Assembly (NCBI GenBank): GCA_963746605.1
Contig: CAVVCH010000055.1
Span: 88,836 to 152,835, forward strand
Length of the DNA: 64,000 nt
Source of the DNA: CAVQSS01 sp963746605
Lineage (GTDB): Bacteria > Desulfobacterota > RBG-13-43-22
Direction: 5' to 3'
Both the position numbers and the translations under genes were made by a program. This document shows, piece after piece, positions 26,487-34,390 of this stretch. Every line of letters starts with the position of its first letter. The first letter of the stretch is position 1. The notes under the pieces are model-generated. The model made no database searches. It had not been told where the DNA came from and saw only the letters and a program-made list of their open reading frames with translations.

Positions 26487-26942
26487 TTATTTTTCCACCG
26501 GATAGCCGGCCTGGATCCATTCTTCGAAATGGGCATTCATCAACACGGCATTTTTATATCCCAAATCGTTCAGCGTCTTCGTGGCCCAGGCCGAACGCAT
26601 CGCCGTTTGACAATACACATAGATCTTGGCGTTCTGATCAGGGACCTTGTCCCAGATCTTAATCTCCAAGGTCCCTCGGGAAACGTTGATCGCCCCGGGA
26701 AGATGGCCGGCCGCATACTCCCAGGGATCCCGAACATCCAGGAATACGGCCTGCTCCTTCTTATCCAGGGCCTCCTTCACTTCCGCGGCCGTGACCAACC
26801 TGACCGCCGCTTTGGCTTTTTCCACCATCTCCATCACTACCGGCGGAGGCCCCGCGCATTCGACGATCTGGGTCCAGGTTAAACTCAGCATGAATCCGGC
26901 CAATAGGAACGACACCAGGAAAATGTTTTTTAGGCGTTTCAT
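26487..26942 (-). CDS. periplasmic rhodanese-like protein
   Basis: 151 residues, GGAGG 8 nt before ATG. Signal sequence about 1-27, then one rhodanese domain: FLDVRDPWEYAAGHLPGAINV and the active-site loop YCQTAMRSAWA, where the cysteine would carry the persulfide. Handles sulfane sulfur or acts as a redox-type carrier outside the cytoplasm; the exact donor and acceptor are unknown. Monocistronic. Confidence 0.88.
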   Translation of the reverse strand: MKRLKNIFLVSFLLAGFMLSLTWTQIVECAGPPPVVMEMVEKAKAAVRLVTAAEVKEALDKKEQAVFLDVRDPWEYAAGHLPGAINVSRGTLEIKIWDKVPDQNAKIYVYCQTAMRSAWATKTLNDLGYKNAVLMNAHFEEWIQAGYPVEK

Positions 26943-26989
26943 TCTTTCTACCTCCTTCGAAAAGACAATCATTAATCAATTGTTGATAG

Positions 26990-27192
26990 TATCGCAAAAA
27001 GTCCGTCAGAGAGAGTTTGTCATTCTGAGTCCCGCGATTGCGCGGGACGAAGAATCTCGTTTTTTCAACTAGTTCCGAGATCCTTCACGGAGTTTACCCT
27101 GAGCCGAAAGACCGAGATCCTTCGCGTTGCTCAGGATGACAAGCAGGCGAAGGGTTCAGGATGACAGTTCGGGACTTTTTGCGAGTCCGTAA
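26990..27192. repeat. dispersed intergenic repeat, family R1 copy C
   Basis: Bounded by TATCGCAAAAAGTCCGTCAG and GGGACTTTTTGCGAGTCCGT, i.e. imperfect terminal inverted repeats. Nearly the reverse complement of copy B at 12 kb. Internal hairpin GTCCCGCGATTGCGCGGGAC. Confidence 0.85.
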
Positions 27193-27213
27193 ATTGTTAA
27201 CCGTTCGTTTCTA

Positions 27214-28434
27214 TTATAAGAACGAATAGTCCCTCCATTCCCGAAGCAGAGATCCCAGCATCCCCTCCTTAATAGCCGAACGAATTTGTCCCATCAAGAC
27301 CTCCATGAAATGCAAGTTATGCCGGACGGCGAGGTGCATCCCTAGAGATTCCCCGGACATAAAGAGGTGACGAAGGTAGGCCCGGGAATAGCCGCGGCAG
27401 GTGGCGCATAGGCAGTCTTCCTCGACGGGTCGAAGATCCTTCCGAAAAGTCTCATTCCTGATCCGGAGGCGAAAGCGCTTCTCCCGTTTAGCCAGCAGCG
27501 TGCCGGTCAGGGCCAGACGGGTTGGGGCGGCGCAGTCCAGGAGATCGATCCCCTGTTCGACCGCCTCCAGGACGTCCTCCACCCAGCCGATGCCCAGGAG
27601 GTGCCTGGGTTTGTATTCCGGTAAAGAGGGAATGGTCCACTCCAGGACCTGCGCCATCCGGGCCCGGGATTGCCCCAGGTAGCCGCCGACAGCGAGGCCG
27701 TCAAAGGCCTGATCGGCGATGAACCGGGCGCTCTCCCGCCGCAGGTCTTCGAAGTCCCCGCCCTGAAGGATTCCGAACAGGGCCTGCCCCTCGGTCGGGC
27801 GCTGTTGAAAGGCCGACAGGGACCGAAGGGCCCAGCGGTGGGTGCGTTCCATGGCTGTCCGGGTCTCTTGATAGGAATACAGCGGGGAGGTGCATTCGTC
27901 CAGGGGCATGATCAGGTCGGCCCCCAGGTCCAGGCCGTTCTCCACCACCCCTTCGGGCGTGAACCGGTGCCGGGACCCGTCCCGGTAGGAGATGAACTCG
28001 GCGCCGTCCTCATCCACCCGCACCAACGGTTTGGAGTTTACGGCCGGGGAGTGTTGGCCACGGTCCCCTTCCCCGGCGAACTCGGAGGCCACCTTGCTCA
28101 GCCCATGTTTTCGTCCCTGACCCAGGCTGAAGATCTGAAAGCCGCCGGAATCGATCATGATCGGTCCCTTCCAGCCCATAAATAGCCGGAGCCCGCCGGC
28201 GGCCCGGATCACCTCTTCGCCGGGCTGCAAGTGTAGGTGAAAGGCATTGGTGATAAAGACCTGAGCACCGATGGCCTTCAACTCTTCCGCGGGAAGGCCG
28301 GGGATGGCGGCCCGGGTGGCCACCGGGACAAAAGCCGGCGTCTCGATCACGCCATGAGGGGTCGAAAGGCGCCCGGCCCGGGCCCGCCGGTCCCTAGCCG
28401 ATATCTCAAAGGAAAAAACGGCCGCCTTATTCAT
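27214..28434 (-). CDS. divergent tRNA-guanine transglycosylase (Tgt family)
   Basis: 406 residues. Exchanges a 7-deazaguanine (preQ1 in most bacteria) for guanine 34 of GUN-anticodon tRNAs. Conserved: MIDSGGFQIFS (acid/base Asp about D95), MPLDECT (about D180), GILQGG, nucleophile in LLDCAAPTR (about D300), and zinc ligands C341, C343, C346 and H372. Unusual: the substrate loop normally GGLAVGE reads GGYLGQ, one residue shorter with Gln for Glu, and after PTR the usual basic residue (NAR/SGR) is replaced by LAL. A roughly 25-residue insertion follows IFSLGQGRKHGLS. This is therefore a subfamily that may use a different base. No queuosine-synthesis genes are adjacent. Confidence 0.85.
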   Translation of the reverse strand: MNKAAVFSFEISARDRRARAGRLSTPHGVIETPAFVPVATRAAIPGLPAEELKAIGAQVFITNAFHLHLQPGEEVIRAAGGLRLFMGWKGPIMIDSGGFQIFSLGQGRKHGLSKVASEFAGEGDRGQHSPAVNSKPLVRVDEDGAEFISYRDGSRHRFTPEGVVENGLDLGADLIMPLDECTSPLYSYQETRTAMERTHRWALRSLSAFQQRPTEGQALFGILQGGDFEDLRRESARFIADQAFDGLAVGGYLGQSRARMAQVLEWTIPSLPEYKPRHLLGIGWVEDVLEAVEQGIDLLDCAAPTRLALTGTLLAKREKRFRLRIRNETFRKDLRPVEEDCLCATCRGYSRAYLRHLFMSGESLGMHLAVRHNLHFMEVLMGQIRSAIKEGMLGSLLREWRDYSFL

Positions 28435-28439
28435 GACGG

Positions 28440-28466
28440 TAACGGACTTTTTCTGCGAGTCCGTCA
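28440..28466. repeat. TGACGGACT palindrome at a stop codon
   Basis: TAACGGACT...AGTCCGTCA in 27 bases; on the minus strand the first TGA is the stop codon of the YdhR-like gene. Same motif at 32314, 50569, 53341 and 56334. Confidence 0.8.
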
Positions 28467-28781
28467 GTCTTCATCCTGAATGATTTCACCGGTCAGGTTA
28501 TCCACGATGACCGGGCTCTCGAAGTAGGTCACGGTGGGCTCAGACCCATATTTTTCAAAAATGAATTCTTTCCATTCCGCGGTATAGAGCCGTTCCGCCT
28601 CTTCCCGGGACCTCCATAAATAAACGCCGCCCCCGGTCCCGCCGTCTAACGACAAAAGATAATATTTTCGAATCAGGCCGGGGATCTCCCGGTATTTCGG
28701 GGCCGTGCTTAAAAAAATCTCCTGGGCCTGGGCGCGGGTTACCGGCTTCGGCAGCTTAAACTGAATCAGAGCGGTAATCAT
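28464..28781 (-). CDS. YdhR-like putative monooxygenase
   Basis: 105 residues. Dimeric alpha/beta barrel-type protein: MITALIQFKLPKPVTR, then GLIRKYYLLSLDGGTGGGVYLWRSREEAERLY and YFESPVIVDN. This matches the YdhR (PF08803) family of small mono-oxygenase-like proteins; activity unproven. Ends inside the TGACGGACT palindrome, 30 bases before the Tgt start, so likely one transcript with Tgt. Confidence 0.75.
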   Translation of the reverse strand: MITALIQFKLPKPVTRAQAQEIFLSTAPKYREIPGLIRKYYLLSLDGGTGGGVYLWRSREEAERLYTAEWKEFIFEKYGSEPTVTYFESPVIVDNLTGEIIQDED

Positions 28782-29400
28782 AAATATTTTCCTTTCTTGT
28801 TCGGGTTGATCTTCTTGTTGATCGGCGGGGAGCCAGGCGCATCCGCTAAATCTTGAGCACTCGGCAGTCTTACGCTACAAAGTAAAACGGTATTTCCGCC
28901 CGCACTTACCGATTATAATTATAACTTATTCCAGAACAAAAAGCACCTGCTGCCGGAAAGACCCTCCAAATTGCATGGATAACATTGAAATCATCCTTTT
29001 CGTATTTTTGATAAACGCGAACATTGAACATCGAACGCCCAACCTTGAATGAAAAACAAACCGAACATGGAGCCCCTGTTTCTGCTTCTTCATGTTTTTC
29101 CCATTAAACATCCGATTGGAAGTTCGATGTTCAACGTTCAACGTTTCAGGTACCCCTAAAGCATCCATCCAGCGCAAAAATAAATTACCGCCTATGGGGT
29201 ACAGAAGGTCAAAGTATTTTCGAACTAAACCCCCATACCCGGGGCGGGGGCACCCGCGAAGCATGAAAATTATTAATCGTTAATGAAAACCTAAGTATGT
29301 CCGAGTTATTTTCGTGTTAACTTGGGAGGTGGGGAAGGCCCGTGGGCCTTCCCCCGGAGGAGGAATGAATCGAAGCAGTCGGACTGCCGGGCAAGAAATT
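28782..29400. other. 619-base gene-free region with repeats
   Basis: Contains inverted copies of GAACATTGAACATCGAACG (29019-29047 and complement about 29108-29146), also present at 12 kb, and a perfect hairpin GGGGAAGGCCC/GGGCCTTCCCC at 29331-29354. No coding potential recognised. Confidence 0.6.
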
Positions 29401-29610
29401 TTAGGGGGAAACCTCTCTCATTTGTTGGGTAACCTGGGAGCGCCTTTTCGAAGCACCTTCGAAGCGGCCCAAGGTGGTCTTCCGGAAAAGGGCGCGCATC
29501 TCATCCCTCAGTTTCCGGTAACAGGATAGACAAATCCCATGGGATATTTCATTTTTTCCTGGAACTCGACTGATCTCCTGGTTGCACCAGGAACAACTTA
29601 CGACAAACAC
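29401..29610 (-). CDS. small zinc-ribbon-like protein
   Basis: 69 residues, GTG start with AAGGAAGGT about 6 nt upstream. CSWCNQEI and, 17 residues later, SHGICLSCYRKL form a four-cysteine zinc site; the SHGIC segment is seen at the ends of many bacterial sensor and regulatory proteins. The C-terminus is basic. Could be an independent small regulator; function unknown. Confidence 0.55.
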   Translation of the reverse strand: MFVVSCSWCNQEISRVPGKNEISHGICLSCYRKLRDEMRALFRKTTLGRFEGASKRRSQVTQQMREVSP

Positions 29611-29985
29611 GATACACCTTCCTTTCTTACTTGTTCAGAAACCTTAAATCATCAGGGTGGACCATTTACCTCCCTTTCCTTGTAAGCTATTAATAGCAAT
29701 AAAGATGCCAAGAAATGCCGGAATATGGTTTAAAAATATAACTTATTGAAATTATTTATTAGACCCTAACCATCAGCTTTTTCTTGGACATAAGCGGAAG
29801 GGTGAGGCCTTCATTGGAATCCGCCAAAGTGTATGGTTTTGAATATGGGTCGTCGTCACGAAAATAACGTTCTAGTGATAAGAGGGACAAGGGACCCTGA
29901 TTGTGGCCTCGTGGCCTTGTCCTAAATCCGGGATGGGGATCTAAAACTACCGCTGGACGACGTTAGCCGGCGGCAGGTCTTCAGG
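29611..29985. other. 375-base gene-free region
   Basis: No open frame with family resemblance and no repeat in common with others. AT-rich around 29730-29760; likely carries a promoter for the zinc-ribbon gene but none is clear. Confidence 0.5.
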
Positions 29986-30579
29986 TCAGGCCTTTTCCTG
30001 GGCCCAGTGCTCCCGCGCCTCATCGATGTTCAGCGGATTGAGGGGCTTGCAGAGGATCTCGTTCACCCGAAGCTTTTTCAGGTTTCGGGAGGAAGCCGCC
30101 TGCATGACCAGCGCGGTATCGGCTCCGCGAACGGTTCCGGCCATGGCGACCACCCGTTCCCCGATCGTTAACAGACCGGCGTCCGTTGCCATAAGCACAA
30201 TCTCAAAGCACACCTTGATCCCCTGGCAGAAACAGCGCAGCAGGTTGGCCATGACCCGCGGAATGTTGGTCTCATACAGGTTTTCCGTATGGAAGAGCAT
30301 GGTCCCGAAATGGACCTCGTGGCCGGCTTCCCTGAGCATGGTGATCAGTTCCCGGGGAAAGTTGTCAGTTTCCCGGAAACCAAACTGATGGGGTACAACG
30401 ATCAGCCGAGTCCCTTGCCCCTGAAAAAATTCCAGAGCCTTTCGGGCCGTGGCTCCCGTGGTGGAAGCGAGCACCAACTTCGTAATTCCCGGAATTTCCA
30501 ACCTTTCCCGGACCAGCCGGAACGTGGTCTCCGTATTGCCCGCCTGCAGCTCTTCAAAATAAGTTATCTTCCGTTCCAT
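29986..30579 (-). CDS. pyruvate kinase C-terminal-domain-like protein
   Basis: 197 residues with GGAGG 4 nt before ATG. It is a stand-alone version of the pyruvate kinase alpha/beta C-terminal domain: LVLASTTGATARKALEFFQG at the N-terminus and GTVRGADTALVMQAASSRNL at the end, with no catalytic barrel. Such proteins occur next to metabolic enzymes in Desulfobacterota; ligand unknown. It precedes nothing obvious, while the FAH hydrolase lies 34 bases upstream in the same direction, so they may share a transcript. Confidence 0.8.
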   Translation of the reverse strand: MERKITYFEELQAGNTETTFRLVRERLEIPGITKLVLASTTGATARKALEFFQGQGTRLIVVPHQFGFRETDNFPRELITMLREAGHEVHFGTMLFHTENLYETNIPRVMANLLRCFCQGIKVCFEIVLMATDAGLLTIGERVVAMAGTVRGADTALVMQAASSRNLKKLRVNEILCKPLNPLNIDEAREHWAQEKA

Positions 30580-30613
30580 TATTCCTCCTTCCTTGGTAAG
30601 AAAAAAATCAGGT

Positions 30614-31492
30614 TCAGGCTTTTTTTAGATCCCTGACCGGGTTCACCAGGGTCTCGAAGCCGTCGATCCGGCACTCCACGCAATCGCCGTCCTGAATCAG
30701 CACTGCGCCCGGGGTCCCGGTGGAGATGATGTCTCCGGGAAGCAGGGTCATGACCTCGGAGTGAAAGGCCACCAGGAAATCGGGCGGGAAGGTCATGTGG
30801 ATCACCCGGTCCGAAGCGCGTACTTGTCCGTTTAAAACCGTAGAAACTTCTAGATTCAATACTTCGTTGATTTCATCCGGGGTCAGCAGGAGAGGGCCGA
30901 AGCTGAAAAAGGTATCGAAGCTTTTGGATCGGGTCAAATAGCGGGGGTTGCGGCGCAGGATGTCTTCGGCCGTCATGTCGATGACGGTGGTAAAACCGGC
31001 CACCACTGAAAGCCAGTCCTCCCGGGCCACATTTTTACAGGGCCTGCCGATGACGATCCCCAGTTCCGCCTCGGCGGTGGTCCGCTCCGACTGCCGGGGG
31101 ATGAGGATCGTGTCCCCGTGTCCGATAATTGTGGTGTCGGGTTTCATGAAACTGGCCGGCTCGGTATCCGGGGCCTTTTCCGATAGATCTTTGGCGTGGG
31201 CCTGGTAATTCAATCCGATGCCCCAGATCTTGCGGGGCCGGCGGAACAAGGGAGCGAAGGAGATCTCTTTTTCGGGGACAAGGAAGTCCTTGAGGTCTAG
31301 AAAACCCTTCTCCCCTCCGGCCTGAACCCAACCGCTGATCCTTTCCAGCGATCCGGTTTCGATCAAACCCAAAAGGTCATCAGGAACTTTCCAACCGAAT
31401 TTCCGGTTCAGGAGTTCCAGGGGTAAAATCCCGCCCGTAACCAATATTCCTGCTCTTTCTTGGTCTTGGGTTCTAAATGAAGCCAGCCTCAT
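30614..31492 (-). CDS. fumarylacetoacetate hydrolase family protein
   Basis: 292 residues from the ATG at 31492 (AAGGAAGG upstream). The FAH fold cleaves C-C bonds or isomerises 2-oxo-acids in aromatic breakdown. Seen: WGIGLNYQAHAKD, KPDTTIIGHGDTILIPR, TTAEAELGIVIG (metal-binding Glu residues), GFTTVIDMTAEDILRR, KSFDTFFSFGP and GDIISTGTPGAV. Could be a 2-hydroxyhepta-2,4-diene-1,7-dioate isomerase, acylpyruvase or oxaloacetate decarboxylase-type enzyme. Confidence 0.88.
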   Translation of the reverse strand: MRLASFRTQDQERAGILVTGGILPLELLNRKFGWKVPDDLLGLIETGSLERISGWVQAGGEKGFLDLKDFLVPEKEISFAPLFRRPRKIWGIGLNYQAHAKDLSEKAPDTEPASFMKPDTTIIGHGDTILIPRQSERTTAEAELGIVIGRPCKNVAREDWLSVVAGFTTVIDMTAEDILRRNPRYLTRSKSFDTFFSFGPLLLTPDEINEVLNLEVSTVLNGQVRASDRVIHMTFPPDFLVAFHSEVMTLLPGDIISTGTPGAVLIQDGDCVECRIDGFETLVNPVRDLKKA

Positions 31493-31506
31493 ACTATTTT
31501 CCTTCC

Positions 31507-31540
31507 TTGACAATATCATTAAATTGATAGGATAATGATA
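31507..31540 (+). promoter_or_regulatory. promoter and operator of the toxin-antitoxin pair
   Basis: TTGACA (31507-31512), an 18-base spacer and GATAAT (31531-31536). A perfect inverted repeat TATCATTA (31514-31521) / TAATGATA (31533-31540) straddles the -10, a likely autorepression site for the antitoxin. Confidence 0.7.
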
Positions 31541-31560
31541 AAAAAATATGGGGAGGAACC

Positions 31561-31833
31561 ATGCCTTTAATAAAACCCATCTCGGACTTGCGAAACAAAA
31601 CCAACGAAATTTCAGAATTCGCCCATCAAAATGATGAACCCATCTTTATCACTAAAAACGGGGAAGGGGACCTGGTGGTTATGTCCATAAGTCATTACAG
31701 CAAGCTGCAGAAGCAGTTGGAATTATACTCCAAACTGGCCGTGGCGCAATCCCAGAAAGCCGCCGGGGAACAGGGAAGAACCCTTTCCGAGGTCATGAAG
31801 GATATTCGCCGGATTATCCGCGATGCCGCCTAA
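31561..31833 (+). CDS. Phd/YefM-family antitoxin
   Basis: 90 residues, GGGGAGGA ribosome site. Starts with the family pattern LIKPISDLRNKTNEISEFAHQNDEPIFITKNGEGDLVVMS(I), then a helical segment (HYSKLQKQLELYSKLAVAQSQ) that should neutralise the partner toxin. Overlaps the toxin gene by 11 bases and the promoter has an inverted repeat, both classic type II toxin-antitoxin features. Confidence 0.9.
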   Translation: MPLIKPISDLRNKTNEISEFAHQNDEPIFITKNGEGDLVVMSISHYSKLQKQLELYSKLAVAQSQKAAGEQGRTLSEVMKDIRRIIRDAA

Positions 31834-32131
31834 ATACGCCGTACGTCTCCTGCCGGCCGCTGAAGCCGATCTTAAAGAAGCCATCGCTTATATTGCCTTG
31901 GATAATCCAACGGCTGCGGGATCGCTGGCGGAAATGATTGAAAAAAATCTGGTCGGTCTCCACAGTCATCCTTTTATGGGAAAAATACCGGACGAAGAAC
32001 ATCTGGCCCGAATGGGGTACCGGTATTTGGTGGTTGGAAACTATTTGATTTTTTACACTATCGAGCAACGGACCGTCTGGATTCATCGAATTATTCACGG
32101 TGCCCGGGATTATTTACCCCTATTCCAATAA
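31823..32131 (+). CDS. ParE/RelE-family toxin
   Basis: 102 residues with VRLLPAAEADLKEAIAYIALDNPTAA, a central GKIPDEE, and MGYRYLVVGNYLIFYTIEQRTVWIHRIIHGARDY at the C-terminus, the standard RelE/ParE fold. Whether it poisons gyrase or cleaves ribosome-bound mRNA cannot be read from sequence, but the RDY end with IIHGAR is the common ParE/YoeB-like form. Translationally coupled to the antitoxin. Confidence 0.88.
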   Translation: MPPKYAVRLLPAAEADLKEAIAYIALDNPTAAGSLAEMIEKNLVGLHSHPFMGKIPDEEHLARMGYRYLVVGNYLIFYTIEQRTVWIHRIIHGARDYLPLFQ

Positions 32132-32190
32132 ATGCGATGGGTTCATAAAAAGTCATCGGGGCGGTCATTGCGGGGCCACCAAAGTTGATA

Positions 32191-32338
32191 ACCTCGCAAA
32201 AAGTCAAAAGACGACTTTCTGCTCGGCGGGGAAGGGTTCCCCCTCCCCCGCCATTTGAAGTGAATTCAAATGGTGCCACCCCCCAGACCGACGCTTAATC
32301 GCGCTCGGGCTGCTGACGGACTTCTGGCGAGTCCGTCA
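32191..32338. repeat. dispersed repeat, family R2 copy 1
   Basis: Starts ACCTCGCAAAAAGTC, ends TGACGGACTTCTGGCGAGTCCGTCA, with CATTTGAAGTGAATTCAAATG palindrome-like centre. Closely similar to 56204-56358. Confidence 0.85.
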
Positions 32339-32341
32339 AAG

Positions 32342-32731
32342 TTAATCTCCCACAAAGCATCGGTCCGTGCTCAGGTGTGTTGGTGAGCAGATGAACATCG
32401 CGCACAAACGGGCGGTTCCGGTATTCATCAACTGATGGACCGTTCCTTCGGGTATGGAAAAACAATCCCCTTTCTCAACCGGAAATTCCGATTCCCAGGC
32501 GACCCGGTCCTGCCCATCCACCCGGCCGATCTTCATCAACCCTCGGCCGTCAAGGATATGATAAATCTCTACACCTTTCCGGTGGTAGTGGGGTTTTACC
32601 CATTTTTGTTCGGCTATTTCGGCTACAAAGATGGAGATGGTTTCATCCCCGGTCAGCTTGTCGACCTTGATGCCCGCCTTTTCGTCCGCTGTCACTTTTT
32701 CCAGTTCCCGGTAAATGTTTTTTATCTCCAT
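32342..32731 (-). CDS. single-domain cupin protein
   Basis: 129 residues, GGAGG 8 nt upstream. Cupin motif 1 KPHYHRKGVEIYHILDGRG (His, His, Glu) and motif 2 DCFSIPEGTVHQLMN (His), so a metal-binding beta barrel, probably sugar or small-molecule isomerase or a dioxygenase relative. No partner gene gives a clue to its substrate. Confidence 0.75.
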   Translation of the reverse strand: MEIKNIYRELEKVTADEKAGIKVDKLTGDETISIFVAEIAEQKWVKPHYHRKGVEIYHILDGRGLMKIGRVDGQDRVAWESEFPVEKGDCFSIPEGTVHQLMNTGTARLCAMFICSPTHLSTDRCFVGD

Positions 32732-32764
32732 GTCCGGCCTCCTTATATTTAAATTGTTTAACTG

Positions 32765-32792
32765 TTGACTTCCTGGTTTGTCAAGATATATG
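32765..32792 (+). promoter_or_regulatory. candidate promoter of the PLP decarboxylase gene
   Basis: TTGACT (32765-32770), 16-base spacer, TATATG (32787-32792); start codon follows at 32802. Confidence 0.4.
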
Positions 32793-32801
32793 AAATTGGT
32801 T

Positions 32802-34299
32802 ATGAACTTGCAAATGGCCGGTTTTGATACCCTGAAGTTGGCGCAACGATTCGGCTTGCCGCTCCATCTTTACGATGCAGGGCTAATCACCGGAAACATT
32901 CAGGCCTTCCAAAAAGGTATTCATTGAAAGTGGCTTGGACGGGACGGTTTTTTATGCCGTCAAGGCCTGTGGGTTTCCGGAAATGATAAAGGTGGCGGCC
33001 CGGGCCGGAATCGGGGCGGATGTGGCCTCGGAGTATGAACTGGCGACGACCCTGGAGGCCGGCATTCCTCCGGAGAAGCTGATCATTCACGGCAACGCCA
33101 AGACCGATGCCTATCTTGAACAGTCGGTGGCCCTGGGTGCCCTGATCGCGGCCAACCATCATACGGAATTCGACCGGATCGAGTCCGCCGCCGGAAAACA
33201 GCGGAAAGAAGCGCGGGTGCTGCTCCGTTTGTCCGGTTTTGATTTGGGGCCGGTTACGGCAAAAGGAATCTTCACCGCCGGAGTCTGGTGCAAGTTCGGG
33301 GAACCGCTGGCCCATGTCCCTGCCCTATTGGCCGCCCTCAAAAAATGGCCCCATATTGATCTGGTCGGTTTCCACGCGCATATCGGATCCCAGATTACCG
33401 AGGTGGAGCCCTATCAGGCGGTCTTGGGCAGGATGGCTGAACTGTCCGGTCAGTATCAGGAAATAATCGGTCGACCGGTTAGGATCTTGAATCTGGGCGG
33501 CGGATTTCCCGTGTCCTATTTAGGCCCGAGGACCTGGAATAGATTATTAAAGGATATTCCAGGACACCATTTGAAATCTTACTCTCGCCCCATCCCTCAA
33601 CCTAGAAAGGGGAAAGGACTGGATTCCGGCTTTCGCCGGAATGACGACGAGAGATATTCCCAAGAGGTTCGATCGATAACCTGGGAGGGAATGACCGGCG
33701 GATTCAAGCCCGACCCCGAAACAGGAAAAATTGATTGGCGACGCTGGTCTGGAGAAAGATTTTATTCTCTTTACTCGAAAGAGAAAATGCTGGCCCGATT
33801 GCTCAAGGGGAAGGTCCCCTTGTCAGGGGAAAGAGGATCCGGTTATAAAAGTATGGAAAGGATCGGTAGTCCGCGGCTGATTGTCGAGCCGGGCCGGGCG
33901 ATTGTGGGAGACGCGGGAATCACCCTGGCGCGGGTAGTGGATACCTATCCGGTGGTCGATGGGTATCCCCTGGTAACACTCGATCTCGGCATCGTCAACC
34001 ACGGAACCGGCCTGGTGGAGCCGGATCTTTATCCCTGGACCCTGGCCAACGACATCGAACGAAAAGACCGTCGGCCTTTTCGTGCCTTCGTGGCCGGGCG
34101 ATTGTGCTTCTCCGGGGACCTGCTCTCCCGTTATTTGGTCTCTTTTCCCCGAAAACCCATCCACGGAGACATCGCCGTCATCGAGAAAACCGGCGCCTAT
34201 GCCCCCACATTTTTCGCCTCCCGGGCCAACGGATTTCCTGTGCCGGCCAATGTCCTGATCGACAAAGGCCACCGCACGATAAAAATGGACGGGCCATAG
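32802..34299 (+). CDS. group IV PLP decarboxylase (LysA-like), frameshifted near the N-terminus
   Basis: The N-terminus (ATG 32802; LAQRFGLPLHLYDAGLI) is in one frame; the rest is in the next frame from about 32912. Removing one A from AAAAA at 32911-32915 gives one protein of about 498 residues. Features of diaminopimelate/ornithine decarboxylases: the PLP lysine in TVFYAVKACG, HGNAKTD, HAHIGSQI, GGGFPVSY, VEPGRAIVGDAG and, near the end, EKTGAYAP. Between GGGFP and EPGR it has about 70 extra residues, including a string encoded by a dispersed GGATTCCGGCTTTCGCCGGAATGACG repeat. No Cys of the second-subunit active site is obvious (GRLCFSGDLL may serve). Precise substrate uncertain. Confidence 0.75.
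33616..33646. repeat. REP-like palindrome inside a coding region
   Basis: GGATTCCGGC TTTC GCCGGAATGACG: short palindrome that recurs in intergenic regions at about 55550 and 61230-61300, here within the decarboxylase gene in frame. Confidence 0.75.
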
Positions 34300-34390
34300 C
34301 GTCAGCGCCATTTTCAGGGAATCGAAAAACCTTGCTGGACGTTTGCCACTTCTTTCCATAAACCGCTTAGGCTTTTAACCCTACGGCCGG

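Noticed and set aside
27214..28434. DpdA-type DNA 7-deazaguanine transglycosylase
   Set aside because: The protein keeps the tRNA enzyme's zinc motif and DCxxPTR core, and no dpd DNA-modification genes are nearby.
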